Origin: Kitasatospora sp044457565
GTDB taxonomy: Bacteria > Actinomycetota > Actinomycetes > Streptomycetales > Streptomycetaceae
Reading direction: 5' to 3'
Assembly (NCBI RefSeq): GCF_044457565.1
Contig: NZ_JBITGZ010000008.1
Coordinates: 186,001-250,000 of the forward strand
DNA length: 64,000 bases
Shown: positions 43,323 through 51,870 of the stretch, piece by piece
Layout of the letters: each line of letters begins with the position of its first letter
Numbering within the stretch: position 1 is the stretch's first letter
Translations under genes and position numbers: made by a program
Notes under the pieces: generated by a model
Database searches by the model: none
What the model was told of the DNA's origin: nothing
The model's input: the letters and a program-made list of their open reading frames with translations, nothing else

Positions 43323-43862
43323 TTACTTACCGCTCTTTCCGACCTTGCGGCGGATGACCTCGCCCGCGTACTTGACGCCCTTGGCCTTGTACGGGTCGGG
43401 CTTACGCAGCTTGCGGATCTTGGCCGAAACCTCGCCGACCAGCTGCTTGTCGATCCCGTCCACGTGGAACTTGGTGGGCGACTCGACCACGAAGGAGATG
43501 CCCTCCGGGGCCTCGATCAGGATCGGGTGGCTGTAGCCGAGCTGGAACTCCATGCTGGAGCCCTTCGCTGCGACTCGGTAACCAACACCGCTGATCTCCA
43601 GCGACTTGCGGTAGCCCGCGGTCACGCCGGTGATCATGTTCGCCACCAGCGTGCGGGAAAGGCCGTGCAGGGCCTTCGACTGACGCTCGTCGTTGGGGCG
43701 GGTGACGAGCAGGGTGCCGTCCTCGCCCTTGCCGATCTCGATCGGCGCGGCGACAACGTGGGTGAGGGAGCCCTTGGGGCCCTTCACCGAGACCGCCTGG
43801 CCATCGATGGTGACGTCCACGCCGGCGGGAACCGGGATGGGCAGCCGTCCAATGCGCGACAT
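43323..43862 (-). CDS. rplF: 50S ribosomal protein L6
   Basis: 179 residues: MSRIGRLPIPVPAGVDVTID at the start and KIRKLRKPDPYKAKGVKYAGE near the end, the L6 signature. Sits near the factor-binding centre. Confidence 0.97.
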   Translation of the reverse strand: MSRIGRLPIPVPAGVDVTIDGQAVSVKGPKGSLTHVVAAPIEIGKGEDGTLLVTRPNDERQSKALHGLSRTLVANMITGVTAGYRKSLEISGVGYRVAAKGSSMEFQLGYSHPILIEAPEGISFVVESPTKFHVDGIDKQLVGEVSAKIRKLRKPDPYKAKGVKYAGEVIRRKVGKSGK

Positions 43863-43884
43863 TGCTGTACCTCCGTTTCCCGAA

Positions 43885-44292
43885 TTACCAGACGTAGGCG
43901 AGAACTTCTCCGCCTACGCCCTTCTTGGCGGCCTGCTTGTCGGTCAGGAGGCCGGAGGACGTGGAGATGATCGCCACGCCCAGGCCGCCGAGAACCTTCG
44001 GCAGGTTGGTGGACTTTGCGTAGACCCGCAGGCCCGGCTTGCTGATCCGCTTGATGCCAGCGATCGAGCGCTCACGGTTGGGACCGAACTTGAGCTCGAT
44101 GGTCAGCTTCTTGCCGACCTCGTTCTCCTGCGGCTCCTCAACCTTCCAGGAGGAGATGTAACCCTCCTGCTGCAGGATCTCGGCGACGTGCGCCTTGATC
44201 TTGCTGGCCGGCATCGCCACGGTGTCGTGGTACGCCGAGTTCGCGTTACGCAGACGCGTGAGCATGTCTGCGATGGGGTCGGTCATGGTCAT
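43885..44292 (-). CDS. rpsH: 30S ribosomal protein S8
   Basis: 135 residues (MTMTDPIADMLTRLRNA; GLGVAIISTSSGLLTDKQA). Two ATGs (44292 and 44286) are possible; GAGG fits the first at five bases. In E. coli S8 represses its own operon by binding mRNA; here a 261-base structured gap precedes the gene. Confidence 0.96.
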   Translation of the reverse strand: MTMTDPIADMLTRLRNANSAYHDTVAMPASKIKAHVAEILQQEGYISSWKVEEPQENEVGKKLTIELKFGPNRERSIAGIKRISKPGLRVYAKSTNLPKVLGGLGVAIISTSSGLLTDKQAAKKGVGGEVLAYVW

Positions 44293-44553
44293 GATGGCCT
44301 CAGGCCTCTCTCGCCATGGTTTCTCCGCGCCAGGTCCCCCGTACTCCGAGGAGTACGGGGCACAGACGCAGGGGACCTATGACGTAGTAAGACTGGGTGC
44401 GAGCCCTCGGAAGAGGTCACGGATGCTACGGAGCGACCGTGACAGGGGGCCCGACCCCACTACCTTACGGGATTCCGTACGGGACCCCAAAAGTGGGGCG
44501 TGTGGGGTCGGGCACCACTGTGTCTCGCTGTGGCGTTACCGCGAGGTCCTGGA
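44293..44553 (-). other. structured 261-base gap between rpsN and rpsH
   Basis: An unusual gap inside an otherwise gapless operon. Hairpins: 12 bp at 44449-44460 with 44502-44513 enclosing smaller ones (e.g. CCCC-AAAAGT-GGGG); and 10 bp at 44337-44346 with 44351-44360, whose flank AGGTCCCC can alternatively pair with GGGGACCT at 44371-44378. No gene seen. Candidates: attenuator, internal promoter, or S8 autoregulatory element. Confidence 0.6.
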
Positions 44554-44739
44554 CTACCAGGAGCTCTTGGTCACGCCCGGCAGCTCGCCGCGGTGGGCCA
44601 TCTCACGGAGGCACACACGGCACAGGCCGAACTTGCGGTACACCGAGTGCGGACGGCCGCAGCGCTGGCACCGGGTGTAGGCCCGGACGCCGAACTTCGG
44701 CTTACGCTCGGCCTTCGCGATGAGGGACTTCTTCGCCAT
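44554..44739 (-). CDS. rpsN: 30S ribosomal protein S14, zinc-binding form
   Basis: 61 residues from ATG 44739 (MAKKSLIAKAERKPKF). The CQRC...CRVC zinc ribbon marks the short C+ form. Five bases after rplE. Confidence 0.97.
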   Translation of the reverse strand: MAKKSLIAKAERKPKFGVRAYTRCQRCGRPHSVYRKFGLCRVCLREMAHRGELPGVTKSSW

Positions 44740-44744
44740 GTGGC

Positions 44745-45314
44745 TCACGCCTCCTTGAACGGGAAGCCCAGAGCGCGCAGGAGCGCCCGGCCCTCGTCGT
44801 CGGTCTGAGCGGTGGTCACGACGGTGATGTCCATACCGCGCTGACGGTCGACCTTGTCCTGGTCGATCTCGTGGAACATAACCTGCTCGGTCAGACCGAA
44901 GGTGTAGTTGCCACGGCCGTCGAACTGCTTCGGGGAGAGACCACGGAAGTCACGGATACGCGGCAGGGCCAGCGTCACCAGACGGTCCAGGAACTCCCAC
45001 ATGCGGTCACCACGGAGGGTGACGTGGGTGCCGATCGGCTGGCCCTCACGCAGCTTGAACTGCGCGATGGACTTGCGAGCCTTCGTCACCGCCGGCTTCT
45101 GGCCGGTGATGGCGGTGAGGTCGCGGATGGCGCCCTCGATCAGCTTGCTGTCACGGGCGGCCTCGCCGACACCCATGTTGACGACGACCTTGACCAGGCC
45201 GGGCGTCAGCATGACGTTCTCGTACGAGAACTGCTCCTGCAGCTGACCCTTGATCTCGGAGTTGTAACGCTCCTTGAGACGGGGGGTCACCTTCTCAACA
45301 GTCGTCTCAGACAT
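44745..45314 (-). CDS. rplE: 50S ribosomal protein L5
   Basis: 189 residues; LTPGLVKVVVNMGVGEAARDSK and TGQKPAVTKARKSIAQFKLREG are the family motifs. 5S rRNA binding. ATG overlaps the rplX stop by one base (TGATG). Confidence 0.97.
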   Translation of the reverse strand: MSETTVEKVTPRLKERYNSEIKGQLQEQFSYENVMLTPGLVKVVVNMGVGEAARDSKLIEGAIRDLTAITGQKPAVTKARKSIAQFKLREGQPIGTHVTLRGDRMWEFLDRLVTLALPRIRDFRGLSPKQFDGRGNYTFGLTEQVMFHEIDQDKVDRQRGMDITVVTTAQTDDEGRALLRALGFPFKEA

Positions 45315-45637
45315 CAGATGTCCTCACCGGTTCGCTTGGCAACGCGGATCTTGTTGCCCTCGTCATCGAAGCGGTAACCAACGCGAGTGACGACCTTCTT
45401 GCCGTCCTTCTCGACGACCAGCTGCACGTTGGAAACGTGCACCGGGGCCTCGACGGTGACAATGCCACCCTGAGTGCCCTGGCCGGGCTTGGTGTGCTTC
45501 TTGACCCGGTTCACACCCTCGACGAGGACCTTGTTCTCGGCGGGCATGGCCTGAATGACCTTGCCCTGCTTGCCGCGGTCCTTACCGGTGATGACCTGAA
45601 CCAGGTCACCCTTCTTGATCTTCATGCTGTTCGCCAT
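45314..45637 (-). CDS. rplX: 50S ribosomal protein L24
   Basis: 107 residues with the KOW motif near the start (KKGDLVQVITGKDRGKQGKV). Early assembly protein. Three bases after rplN. Confidence 0.97.
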   Translation of the reverse strand: MANSMKIKKGDLVQVITGKDRGKQGKVIQAMPAENKVLVEGVNRVKKHTKPGQGTQGGIVTVEAPVHVSNVQLVVEKDGKKVVTRVGYRFDDEGNKIRVAKRTGEDI

Positions 45638-45640
45638 GGG

Positions 45641-46012
45641 TTAGAGCACCTCCGGCGCAAGCGAGATGATCTTCATGAACTTCTTGTCACGCAGCTCGCG
45701 GCCCACCGGGCCGAAGATGCGGGTGCCACGGGGGTCACCATCGGTGTTCTTGAGCACGACGGCGGCGTTCTCGTCGAACCGGATGTACGAACCGTCGGGG
45801 CGACGGCGCGACTTCACGGTGCGAACGATGACGCACTTGACGACGTCACCCTTCTTCACGCTGCCACCGGGGATCGCGTCCTTGACGGTGGCGACGATGA
45901 CGTCCCCGATGCCGGCGTAGCGGCGACCGGAGCCACCGAGAACGCGGATGCAAAGGATTTCCTTCGCGCCCGTGTTGTCGGCGACACGCAGTCGCGACTC
46001 CTGCTGGATCAC
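45641..46012 (-). CDS. rplN: 50S ribosomal protein L14
   Basis: 123 residues from a GTG (46010-46012): MIQQESRLRVADNTGAKEI, RIFGPVGRELR. The 102-base gap to rpsQ is the largest before it in this half of the operon and shows no strong hairpin. Confidence 0.97.
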   Translation of the reverse strand: MIQQESRLRVADNTGAKEILCIRVLGGSGRRYAGIGDVIVATVKDAIPGGSVKKGDVVKCVIVRTVKSRRRPDGSYIRFDENAAVVLKNTDGDPRGTRIFGPVGRELRDKKFMKIISLAPEVL

Positions 46013-46114
46013 TGCTTTCTCCTGATCGTCAACGAGAGCTGGCGGGCCGGCCGCTGCTCACACCAGCGCTCGCGAGGAGCCTGCTGCACATACGGCCGTA
46101 CCCGGACAACTTCG

Positions 46115-46393
46115 TTACTTGGCCTTCTCGAGGATCTCGACGACGCGCCAGCGCTTCGTCGCGGACAGCGGACGGGTCTCCGCGAGGAGGACCCGGTCGC
46201 CGATGCCGCAGGCGTTGGCCTCGTCGTGCGCCTTCAGCTTGTTCGTACGGCGGATGACCTTGCCGTACAGCGCGTGCTTGACGCGGTCCTCGACGGCGAC
46301 GACGACGGTCTTGTCCATCTTGTCGCTGACGACCAGACCCTCACGGGTCTTACGGAAGCCGCGGGCCTCGGTCTCAGTGGTGTTCTCAGTCAT
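46115..46393 (-). CDS. rpsQ: 30S ribosomal protein S17
   Basis: 92 residues; RKTREGLVVSDKMDKTVVVAVEDR and CGIGDRVLLAETRPLSATKRW are diagnostic. Start overlaps the rpmC stop by one base. Confidence 0.97.
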   Translation of the reverse strand: MTENTTETEARGFRKTREGLVVSDKMDKTVVVAVEDRVKHALYGKVIRRTNKLKAHDEANACGIGDRVLLAETRPLSATKRWRVVEILEKAK

Positions 46394-46617
46394 CAGGCGT
46401 TCTCCACCGTCTCGATGCCCAGCTCGCGCTCGCGCATCAGGGTGTAAATACGCGCGATGTCCTTACGAACGAGCTTGAGCCGTCCGTGGTTGTCGAGCTG
46501 CCCGGTCGCCGCCTGGAAGCGGAGGTTGAACAGCTCCTCCTTGGCCTCGCGGAGCTTGCCAACGAGACCATCGTTGTCGAGCTCACGAAGCTCTGCAGCC
46601 TTGGTGCCGGCCGACAT
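46393..46617 (-). CDS. rpmC: 50S ribosomal protein L29
   Basis: 74 residues, two-helix protein near the polypeptide exit (LREAKEELFNLRFQAATGQL). Start overlaps the rplP stop by one base. Confidence 0.97.
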   Translation of the reverse strand: MSAGTKAAELRELDNDGLVGKLREAKEELFNLRFQAATGQLDNHGRLKLVRKDIARIYTLMRERELGIETVENA

Positions 46618-47036
46618 CAGCTCTCACCTGCCTCGCGCCGGATGATCCGGCACTTCATCGGGAGCTTGTGAGCTGCGCGGGTCAGCGCCTCACGAGCCAC
46701 CTTCTCGTTGGGGTACGACAGCTCGAACATGACCCGACCCGGGTGCACGTTCGCGATCCACCACTCGGGCGAACCCTTACCGGAACCCATGCGGGTCTCG
46801 GCCGGCTTCTTGGTGAGCGGACGGTCCGGGTAGATGTTGATCCAGACCTTGCCGCCACGCTTGATGTGACGGGTGACGGCGATACGAGCGGACTCGATCT
46901 GCCGGTTCGTCACGTAGGCCGGGGTGACGGCCTGGATGCCGTACTCGCCGAAGGCGAGCTCGGTGCCACCCTTGGCCGCGCCACGGCGCTTGGGGTGGTG
47001 CTGCTTGCGGTGCTTGACCCGACGGGGGATCAGCAT
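46617..47036 (-). CDS. rplP: 50S ribosomal protein L16
   Basis: 139 residues: MLIPRRVKHRKQHHPKRRGA, RMGSGKGSPEWWIANVHPGR. Lines the A-site tRNA path. Five bases after rpsC. Confidence 0.97.
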   Translation of the reverse strand: MLIPRRVKHRKQHHPKRRGAAKGGTELAFGEYGIQAVTPAYVTNRQIESARIAVTRHIKRGGKVWINIYPDRPLTKKPAETRMGSGKGSPEWWIANVHPGRVMFELSYPNEKVAREALTRAAHKLPMKCRIIRREAGES

Positions 47037-47041
47037 GAGGG

Positions 47042-47875
47042 TCAGGCCTCCGTTCCGGTGCTCTCGGCAGCCGGCGTCTCCGTCACAGCCGCGGCCGGAG
47101 CCTCGGTGTTCTGGGGACGACGGGCGCCACGGGCGCCGCCACGCTCGCCGCCACGGCCGCCACGCTCGCCACCGCGCGCGGGGCGGGCGTCGTTGCGGGC
47201 CGGACGGTTGCCCGAGCGGGCAGCAGCGTTCTCAGCGCGGACCTCGGCGATGTTCTTGACGTCGCCCTTGTAGATCCAGACCTTCACGCCGATACGGCCG
47301 AAGGTCGTCTTGGCCTCGAAGAAGCCGTAGTCGACGTTCGCGCGAAGGGTGTGCAGCGGCACACGACCCTCGCGGTAGAACTCCGAACGGCTCATCTCGG
47401 CGCCGCCGAGACGACCGGAGCACTGGACCTTGATGCCCTTGGCGCCGGACTTCATCGTGCCCTGCATCGACTTGCGCATGGCACGGCGGAACGACACGCG
47501 GGAGGACAGCTGCTCCGCGACGCCCTGAGCCACGAGCTGGGCGTCCAGCTCGGGGTTCTTGACCTCGAGGATGTTCAGCTGGACCTGCTTGCCGGTCAGC
47601 TTCTCGAGGTCGCCGCGGATGCGGTCGGCCTCGGTGCCACGGCGACCGATGACGATGCCGGGGCGGGCGGTGTGGATGTCGACGCGGACGCGGTCGCGGG
47701 TGCGCTCGATCTCAACCTTCGAGATGCCGGCGCGCTCCATGCCCTTCGTCATCATGCGACGAATGGCAACGTCTTCCTTGACGTAGTCCTTGTACAGCTT
47801 GTCGGCGTACCAGCGGGACTTGAAGTCCGTGCTGATGCCGAGGCGGAACCCGTGCGGGTTAACCTTCTGGCCCAT
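47042..47875 (-). CDS. rpsC: 30S ribosomal protein S3
   Basis: 277 residues. KH domain (VDIHTARPGIVIGRRGTEAD) and C-terminal core, then an added tail of about 60 residues: Arg/Gly repeats (GGERGGRGGERGG) and an Ala/Thr/Glu end. The long tail is usual in actinobacteria. mRNA entry site; start overlaps rplV stop by one base. Confidence 0.97.
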   Translation of the reverse strand: MGQKVNPHGFRLGISTDFKSRWYADKLYKDYVKEDVAIRRMMTKGMERAGISKVEIERTRDRVRVDIHTARPGIVIGRRGTEADRIRGDLEKLTGKQVQLNILEVKNPELDAQLVAQGVAEQLSSRVSFRRAMRKSMQGTMKSGAKGIKVQCSGRLGGAEMSRSEFYREGRVPLHTLRANVDYGFFEAKTTFGRIGVKVWIYKGDVKNIAEVRAENAAARSGNRPARNDARPARGGERGGRGGERGGARGARRPQNTEAPAAAVTETPAAESTGTEA

Positions 47876-48222
47876 TACCGGGTCCCTTCCTTGCTGCTGA
47901 CGACCACGGTGATGTGGCTGGTCCGCTTGCGGATCCGGTAGGCACGGCCCTGGGCACGCGGACGGAACCGCTTCAGGGTCGGACCCTCGTCAACGTACGC
48001 CTCGCTGATGACGAGGTCGTCCACGTTGTTGTGGTTGTAGTTGTGCACGGCGTTGGCAATGGCGCTGTCGAGCACCTTGCCGACCGGCACGGTCGCGGCC
48101 TGCGGAGCGAAACGCAGGACCGCCTGGGCCTCCGTGGCGTTCAGGCCACGGATGAGGTCCACCACGCGGCGGGCCTTCATGGGCGTGACGCGGATGTACC
48201 GCGCCTGGGCCCTGGCTTCCAT
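47875..48222 (-). CDS. rplV: 50S ribosomal protein L22
   Basis: 115 residues from ATG 48222 (MEARAQARYIRVTPMKARR) with AAGGGG seven bases upstream. The in-frame TTG at 48249 is rejected. The loop FRPRAQGRAYRIRKRTSHITVVV reaches the exit tunnel. Confidence 0.97.
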   Translation of the reverse strand: MEARAQARYIRVTPMKARRVVDLIRGLNATEAQAVLRFAPQAATVPVGKVLDSAIANAVHNYNHNNVDDLVISEAYVDEGPTLKRFRPRAQGRAYRIRKRTSHITVVVSSKEGTR

Positions 48223-48272
48223 GGTTGTCCCCTTGCTGGTGTAAGTCATTGAGTCGGTAATCTCGCTGGCGA

Positions 48273-48554
48273 CTAGCGACGCTTCGACTTGCGGTCGTCC
48301 TTGACGTGACCGCGGAAGGTACGCGTCGGCGCGAACTCGCCGAGCTTGTGGCCGACCATCGACTCGGTGACGAACACCGGGACGTGCTTACGGCCATCGT
48401 GAACCGCGATCGTGTGGCCAAGCATGGCCGGGAAGATCACGGAGCGACGGGACCAGGTCTTGATGACGTTCTGGGTACCCGCCTCGTTCTGCGCGTCCAC
48501 CTTCTTGAGAAGGTGGCCGTCGATGAAGGGGCCCTTCTTGAGACTGCGCGGCAT
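48273..48554 (-). CDS. rpsS: 30S ribosomal protein S19
   Basis: 93 residues: MPRSLKKGPFIDGHLLKKVD, HNGRKHVPV-type segment (HDGRKHVPVFVTESMVGHKLGEFAPTR in shortened form). Head protein near A-site tRNA. Eleven bases after rplB. Confidence 0.97.
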   Translation of the reverse strand: MPRSLKKGPFIDGHLLKKVDAQNEAGTQNVIKTWSRRSVIFPAMLGHTIAVHDGRKHVPVFVTESMVGHKLGEFAPTRTFRGHVKDDRKSKRR

Positions 48555-48565
48555 CTGACCTGCTC

Positions 48566-49402
48566 CTAGCGCTTCTTGTTGGTCTTGCGGCGGCGCACGA
48601 TGAGGGCGTTCGAAGCCTTCTTCGGGCTACGAGTGCGACCCTCCTTCTGGCCCCACGGCGAGACCGGGTGGCGACCACCGGAGGTCTTACCCTCACCACC
48701 ACCGTGCGGGTGGTCGATCGGGTTCATGGCCACACCACGCACGGTCGGGCGAACGCCCTTCCAGCGCATACGGCCGGCCTTGCCCCAGTTGATGTTCGAC
48801 TGCTCGGCGTTGCCGACCTCGCCGACGGTCGCGCGGCAGCGCGCGTCCACCAGGCGGATCTCACCGGAGGGCATGCGCAGGTGCGCCATCTTGCCCTCAC
48901 GCGCCAGCAGCTGGATGCCGGCACCGGCGGAGCGGGCCAGCTTGGCACCGCCACCGGGACGCAGCTCCACCGCGTGGATGGTGGTACCGACCGGGATGTT
49001 GCGCAGCGGCAGGTTGTTGCCCGGCTTGATGTCGGCCGCGGGGCCGTTCTCGATCCGGTCACCCTGGCTGACACCACGGGGGGCGATGATGTAGCGCTTC
49101 TCGCCGTCCACGTAGTGCAGGAGCGCGATGCGCGCGGTGCGGTTGGGGTCGTACTCGATGTGCGCGACCTTGGCCGGCACGCCGTCCTTGTCGTGACGAC
49201 GGAAGTCGATCACGCGGTAGGCGCGCTTGTGTCCGCCACCCTGGTGGCGAGCGGTGATACGACCGGCGTTGTTACGGCCGCCCTTGCTGTGCAGGGGGCG
49301 AACCAGCGACTTCTCCGGCGTGGACCGCGTGATCTCTACGAAGTCGGCCACGCTGGAGCCACGACGGCCCGGCGTAGTCGGCTTGTACTTGCGGATGCCC
49401 AT
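48566..49402 (-). CDS. rplB: 50S ribosomal protein L2
   Basis: 278 residues. Histidine-containing AMNPIDHPHGGGEGKTSGG near the C-terminus is the peptidyl-transferase-adjacent signature; GRNNAGRITARHQGGGHKR at the N-terminal side. Confidence 0.97.
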   Translation of the reverse strand: MGIRKYKPTTPGRRGSSVADFVEITRSTPEKSLVRPLHSKGGRNNAGRITARHQGGGHKRAYRVIDFRRHDKDGVPAKVAHIEYDPNRTARIALLHYVDGEKRYIIAPRGVSQGDRIENGPAADIKPGNNLPLRNIPVGTTIHAVELRPGGGAKLARSAGAGIQLLAREGKMAHLRMPSGEIRLVDARCRATVGEVGNAEQSNINWGKAGRMRWKGVRPTVRGVAMNPIDHPHGGGEGKTSGGRHPVSPWGQKEGRTRSPKKASNALIVRRRKTNKKR

Positions 49403-49445
49403 TTGGCTCTCTCGTCCTCGTCCTTATCGACGATCACGATCTCCG

Positions 49446-49766
49446 TTAGGAGACCGGACCACCGAAGATGTCGATGCGGTTGCCCTCAGCCAGCGTCACG
49501 ATGGCGCGCTTGGTGTCCTTGCGCTTGCCAAAGCCCGTCTTGGAGCGCTTGCGCTTGCCCTGACGGTTGAGCGTGTTGACGGACTCGACCTTGACCGAGA
49601 AGACCGCCTCGACGGCCTGCTTGATCTGGGTCTTGTTGGCACCCGGCGACACGACGAACGTGTACTTGTTCTCGTCGAGGAGCGAGTAGCTCTTCTCCGA
49701 GATGACCGGCTTCACCAGGACGTCACGGGGGTCCGTGAACGTCTTGCTCGTGATCTCTGCAGCCAT
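49446..49766 (-). CDS. rplW: 50S ribosomal protein L23
   Basis: 106 residues (DPRDVLVKPVISEKSYSLLD; NKTQIKQAVEAVFSVKVESV). Docking site at the exit tunnel. Start overlaps the rplD stop by one base. Confidence 0.97.
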   Translation of the reverse strand: MAAEITSKTFTDPRDVLVKPVISEKSYSLLDENKYTFVVSPGANKTQIKQAVEAVFSVKVESVNTLNRQGKRKRSKTGFGKRKDTKRAIVTLAEGNRIDIFGGPVS

Positions 49767-50443
49767 CAGGCGGCGCTCCCTTCGAGCTCGCCCTCAGCAG
49801 CCACAGCCTTGGCGGACGCGGCGGGACCCGCCACGAAACGCTCGAAAGCAGCCTGGGTGAAGACCACATCGTCGGAGACGAGCACGTCGTAGGTGTTCAG
49901 CTGACCCGCGTCCAGGATGTGCACGTTCGGCAGGTTGCGGGCGCTCTTGAGACCCAGCTCGTCGGCACGCTCGACGACGAGGAGGATGTTCTTACGCTCG
50001 GTGATCTTGCCGAACAGACCCTTGGCGGCCTTGGTCGACGGCGCCTCGGCCGCGATCACGTCGGTGATGACGTGGATGCGGTTGTGGCGGGCCCGGTCGG
50101 TGAGCGCACCGCGCAGAGCGGCGGCGATCATCTTCTTCGGGGTCCGCTGCGAGTAGTCGCGCGGCACGGGACCGTGCACGACGCCACCGCCGACGAACTG
50201 CGGAGCGCGGGTCGAGCCCTGACGGGCGCGGCCGGTGCCCTTCTGGCGGTACGGCTTGCGACCGCCACCGCGAACCTCGCCACGGGACTTGACCTTGTGG
50301 GTGCCCTGACGGGCCGCAGCGAGCTGCGCCACGACGACCTGGTGCATCAGCGGAACGCTGACCTTGGCGTCGAAGATCTCGGCCGGCAGCTCGAGGCTTC
50401 CGGTCTTGTCGCCCGAGGGCGACAGGATGTCAATGGTGCTCAT
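49766..50443 (-). CDS. rplD: 50S ribosomal protein L4
   Basis: 225 residues; the tunnel loop GEVRGGGRKPYRQKGTGRARQGS is intact. In E. coli L4 represses the S10 operon; the C-terminal tail here is Ala/Glu-rich. Four bases after rplC. Confidence 0.97.
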   Translation of the reverse strand: MSTIDILSPSGDKTGSLELPAEIFDAKVSVPLMHQVVVAQLAAARQGTHKVKSRGEVRGGGRKPYRQKGTGRARQGSTRAPQFVGGGVVHGPVPRDYSQRTPKKMIAAALRGALTDRARHNRIHVITDVIAAEAPSTKAAKGLFGKITERKNILLVVERADELGLKSARNLPNVHILDAGQLNTYDVLVSDDVVFTQAAFERFVAGPAASAKAVAAEGELEGSAA

Positions 50444-50447
50444 ATCC

Positions 50448-51095
50448 TCACAGCCCCTTCGCCGCAGTGCGGACGAGGACGAGGCCGCCGTTCGGGCCCG
50501 GGATTGCGCCCTTGATCAGGAGCAGCCCCTTCTCCGCGTCAACGGCATGGATGGTCAGGTTCTGGGTGGTCACGCGCTCGTGGCCCATCCGGCCGGCCAT
50601 CCTCATGCCCTTGAACACGCGACCCGGGGTGGCGCAGCCACCGATCGAGCCGGGCGAGCGGTGCTTGCGCTGCACACCGTGACCGGCGCCGAGGCCCCGG
50701 AAGTTGTGGCGCTTCATGACACCGGCGAAGCCCTTGCCCTTGGAGGTGCCGGTCACGTCGACCTTGACACCGGCCTCGAACAGCTCCGCGGTGATCTCCT
50801 GGCCGAGGGTGTACTCGGAAGCATCCGCGGTGCGGAGCTCGACCAGGTGGCGACGCGGGGTCACGCCGGCCTTGGCGAAGTGGCCCGCGAGGGGCTTGTT
50901 CACCTTGCGGGGGTCGATCTCGCCGAAGCCGATCTGCACGGCGTTGTAGCCGGCAGCGCTGTCAGCGGTGTGGACCTGGGTCACGACATTGGGCCCGGCC
51001 TTGACGACGGTCACCGGAACGATCCGGTTGTTCTCGTCCCAGACCTGGGTCATGCCGAGCTTCTCGCCCAGGATGCCCTTAATCTGCTTTGCCAT
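50448..51095 (-). CDS. rplC: 50S ribosomal protein L3
   Basis: 215 residues: MAKQIKGILGEKLGMTQVWD, FAGVMKRHNFRGLGAGHGVQ, with the glutamine methylation context intact. Early 23S assembly. Fourteen bases after rpsJ. Confidence 0.97.
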   Translation of the reverse strand: MAKQIKGILGEKLGMTQVWDENNRIVPVTVVKAGPNVVTQVHTADSAAGYNAVQIGFGEIDPRKVNKPLAGHFAKAGVTPRRHLVELRTADASEYTLGQEITAELFEAGVKVDVTGTSKGKGFAGVMKRHNFRGLGAGHGVQRKHRSPGSIGGCATPGRVFKGMRMAGRMGHERVTTQNLTIHAVDAEKGLLLIKGAIPGPNGGLVLVRTAAKGL

Positions 51096-51109
51096 CTTCG
51101 TCGCGCCTC

Positions 51110-51418
51110 TCAGAGCTTGATCTCGATGTCGACGCCGGCCGGAAGGTCGAGGCGCATCAGCGAGTCAACGGTCTTCGGGGTCGGGTCGAGGATGTCGATC
51201 AGACGCTTGTGAGTGCGCATCTCGAAGTGCTCGCGCGAGTCCTTGTACTTGTGCGGCGAGCGGATGACGCAGTACACGTTCTTCTCAGTGGGCAGCGGCA
51301 CCGGGCCCGCGACCTGCGCACCAGTGCGAATGACGGTCTCGACGATCTTCTTCGCCGAGGAGTCAATCACCTCGTGGTCGTAGGCCTTGAGCCGGATGCG
51401 GATCTTCTGTCCCGCCAT
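51110..51418 (-). CDS. rpsJ: 30S ribosomal protein S10
   Basis: 102 residues (MAGQKIRIRLKAYDHEVID; PLPTEKNVYCVIRSPHKYKDS). First gene of the S10-spc series. The ribosome binding site AAAGGA is 13 bases from the ATG, and an 11-base inverted repeat CTACT-C-AGTAG (51421-51431) fills that spacing, so a small stem may bring the site closer or hide it. Also the NusE transcription antitermination factor. Confidence 0.97.
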   Translation of the reverse strand: MAGQKIRIRLKAYDHEVIDSSAKKIVETVIRTGAQVAGPVPLPTEKNVYCVIRSPHKYKDSREHFEMRTHKRLIDILDPTPKTVDSLMRLDLPAGVDIEIKL

Positions 51419-51840
51419 GGCTACTCAGTAGTCCTTTGTGTCGTCTGCTGCTTCTACTGCCGGAGTCAGCCGGGTGGCTTGGTCCGGTGGCGCCTCCGGA
51501 TGGCTACCTTCCGACCCACGCGGTCGGGCGTGTCGCCCTTGCGCTTGTAAAAATTCCGACAGAAGGTTGCCCTTCTGCGGATTCCACGGAGTCGGTGAGG
51601 CATTGCACCCACCAGGTGCCGGATCGAGGCCCCGCCCACGCTTCCCGGAAGATTCCCGTACGTCCGCCCCGCAGCTGCCGCGGTGTCGACTTCACACCAC
51701 TGCATTCACATAGATCACGTGAACACATGAACGGCCATCACGGGAACGACGAGTACATGGGACTCGCTTCCGGTCCTCCCGGCGGGAGGCGCGCAGCATC
51801 GGCACTCAACCGAGCAACTTGGACATACTGCCACATGGAG
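51419..51840 (-). other. S10 operon leader and promoter region
   Basis: 422 bases without a gene. No convincing -10/-35 pair was found; TATGTC (near 51824) and TATGTG (near 51712) on the minus strand are weak candidates. Contains the hairpin at 51560-51577 and other GC-rich dyads (CCGCAGCTGCCGCGG near 51669). Confidence 0.5.
51549..51577 (-). promoter_or_regulatory. attenuator-like hairpin in the S10 leader
   Basis: Minus strand CAGAAGG-GCAA-CCTTCTG (51577-51560), then six bases and TTTTT (51553-51549). U-runs are rare in this genome, so the pair resembles an intrinsic terminator about 130 bases before rpsJ. Confidence 0.45.
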
Positions 51841-51870
51841 CAGTCCGGACGCCAATCGGCGTCCGGACTG
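51841..51870 (-). terminator. terminator of the glycosylation block
   Basis: Perfect 13-bp stem (51841-51853 with 51858-51870) and AATC loop, touching the stop codon of the GT2 gene. It separates the block from the S10 promoter. Confidence 0.88.
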
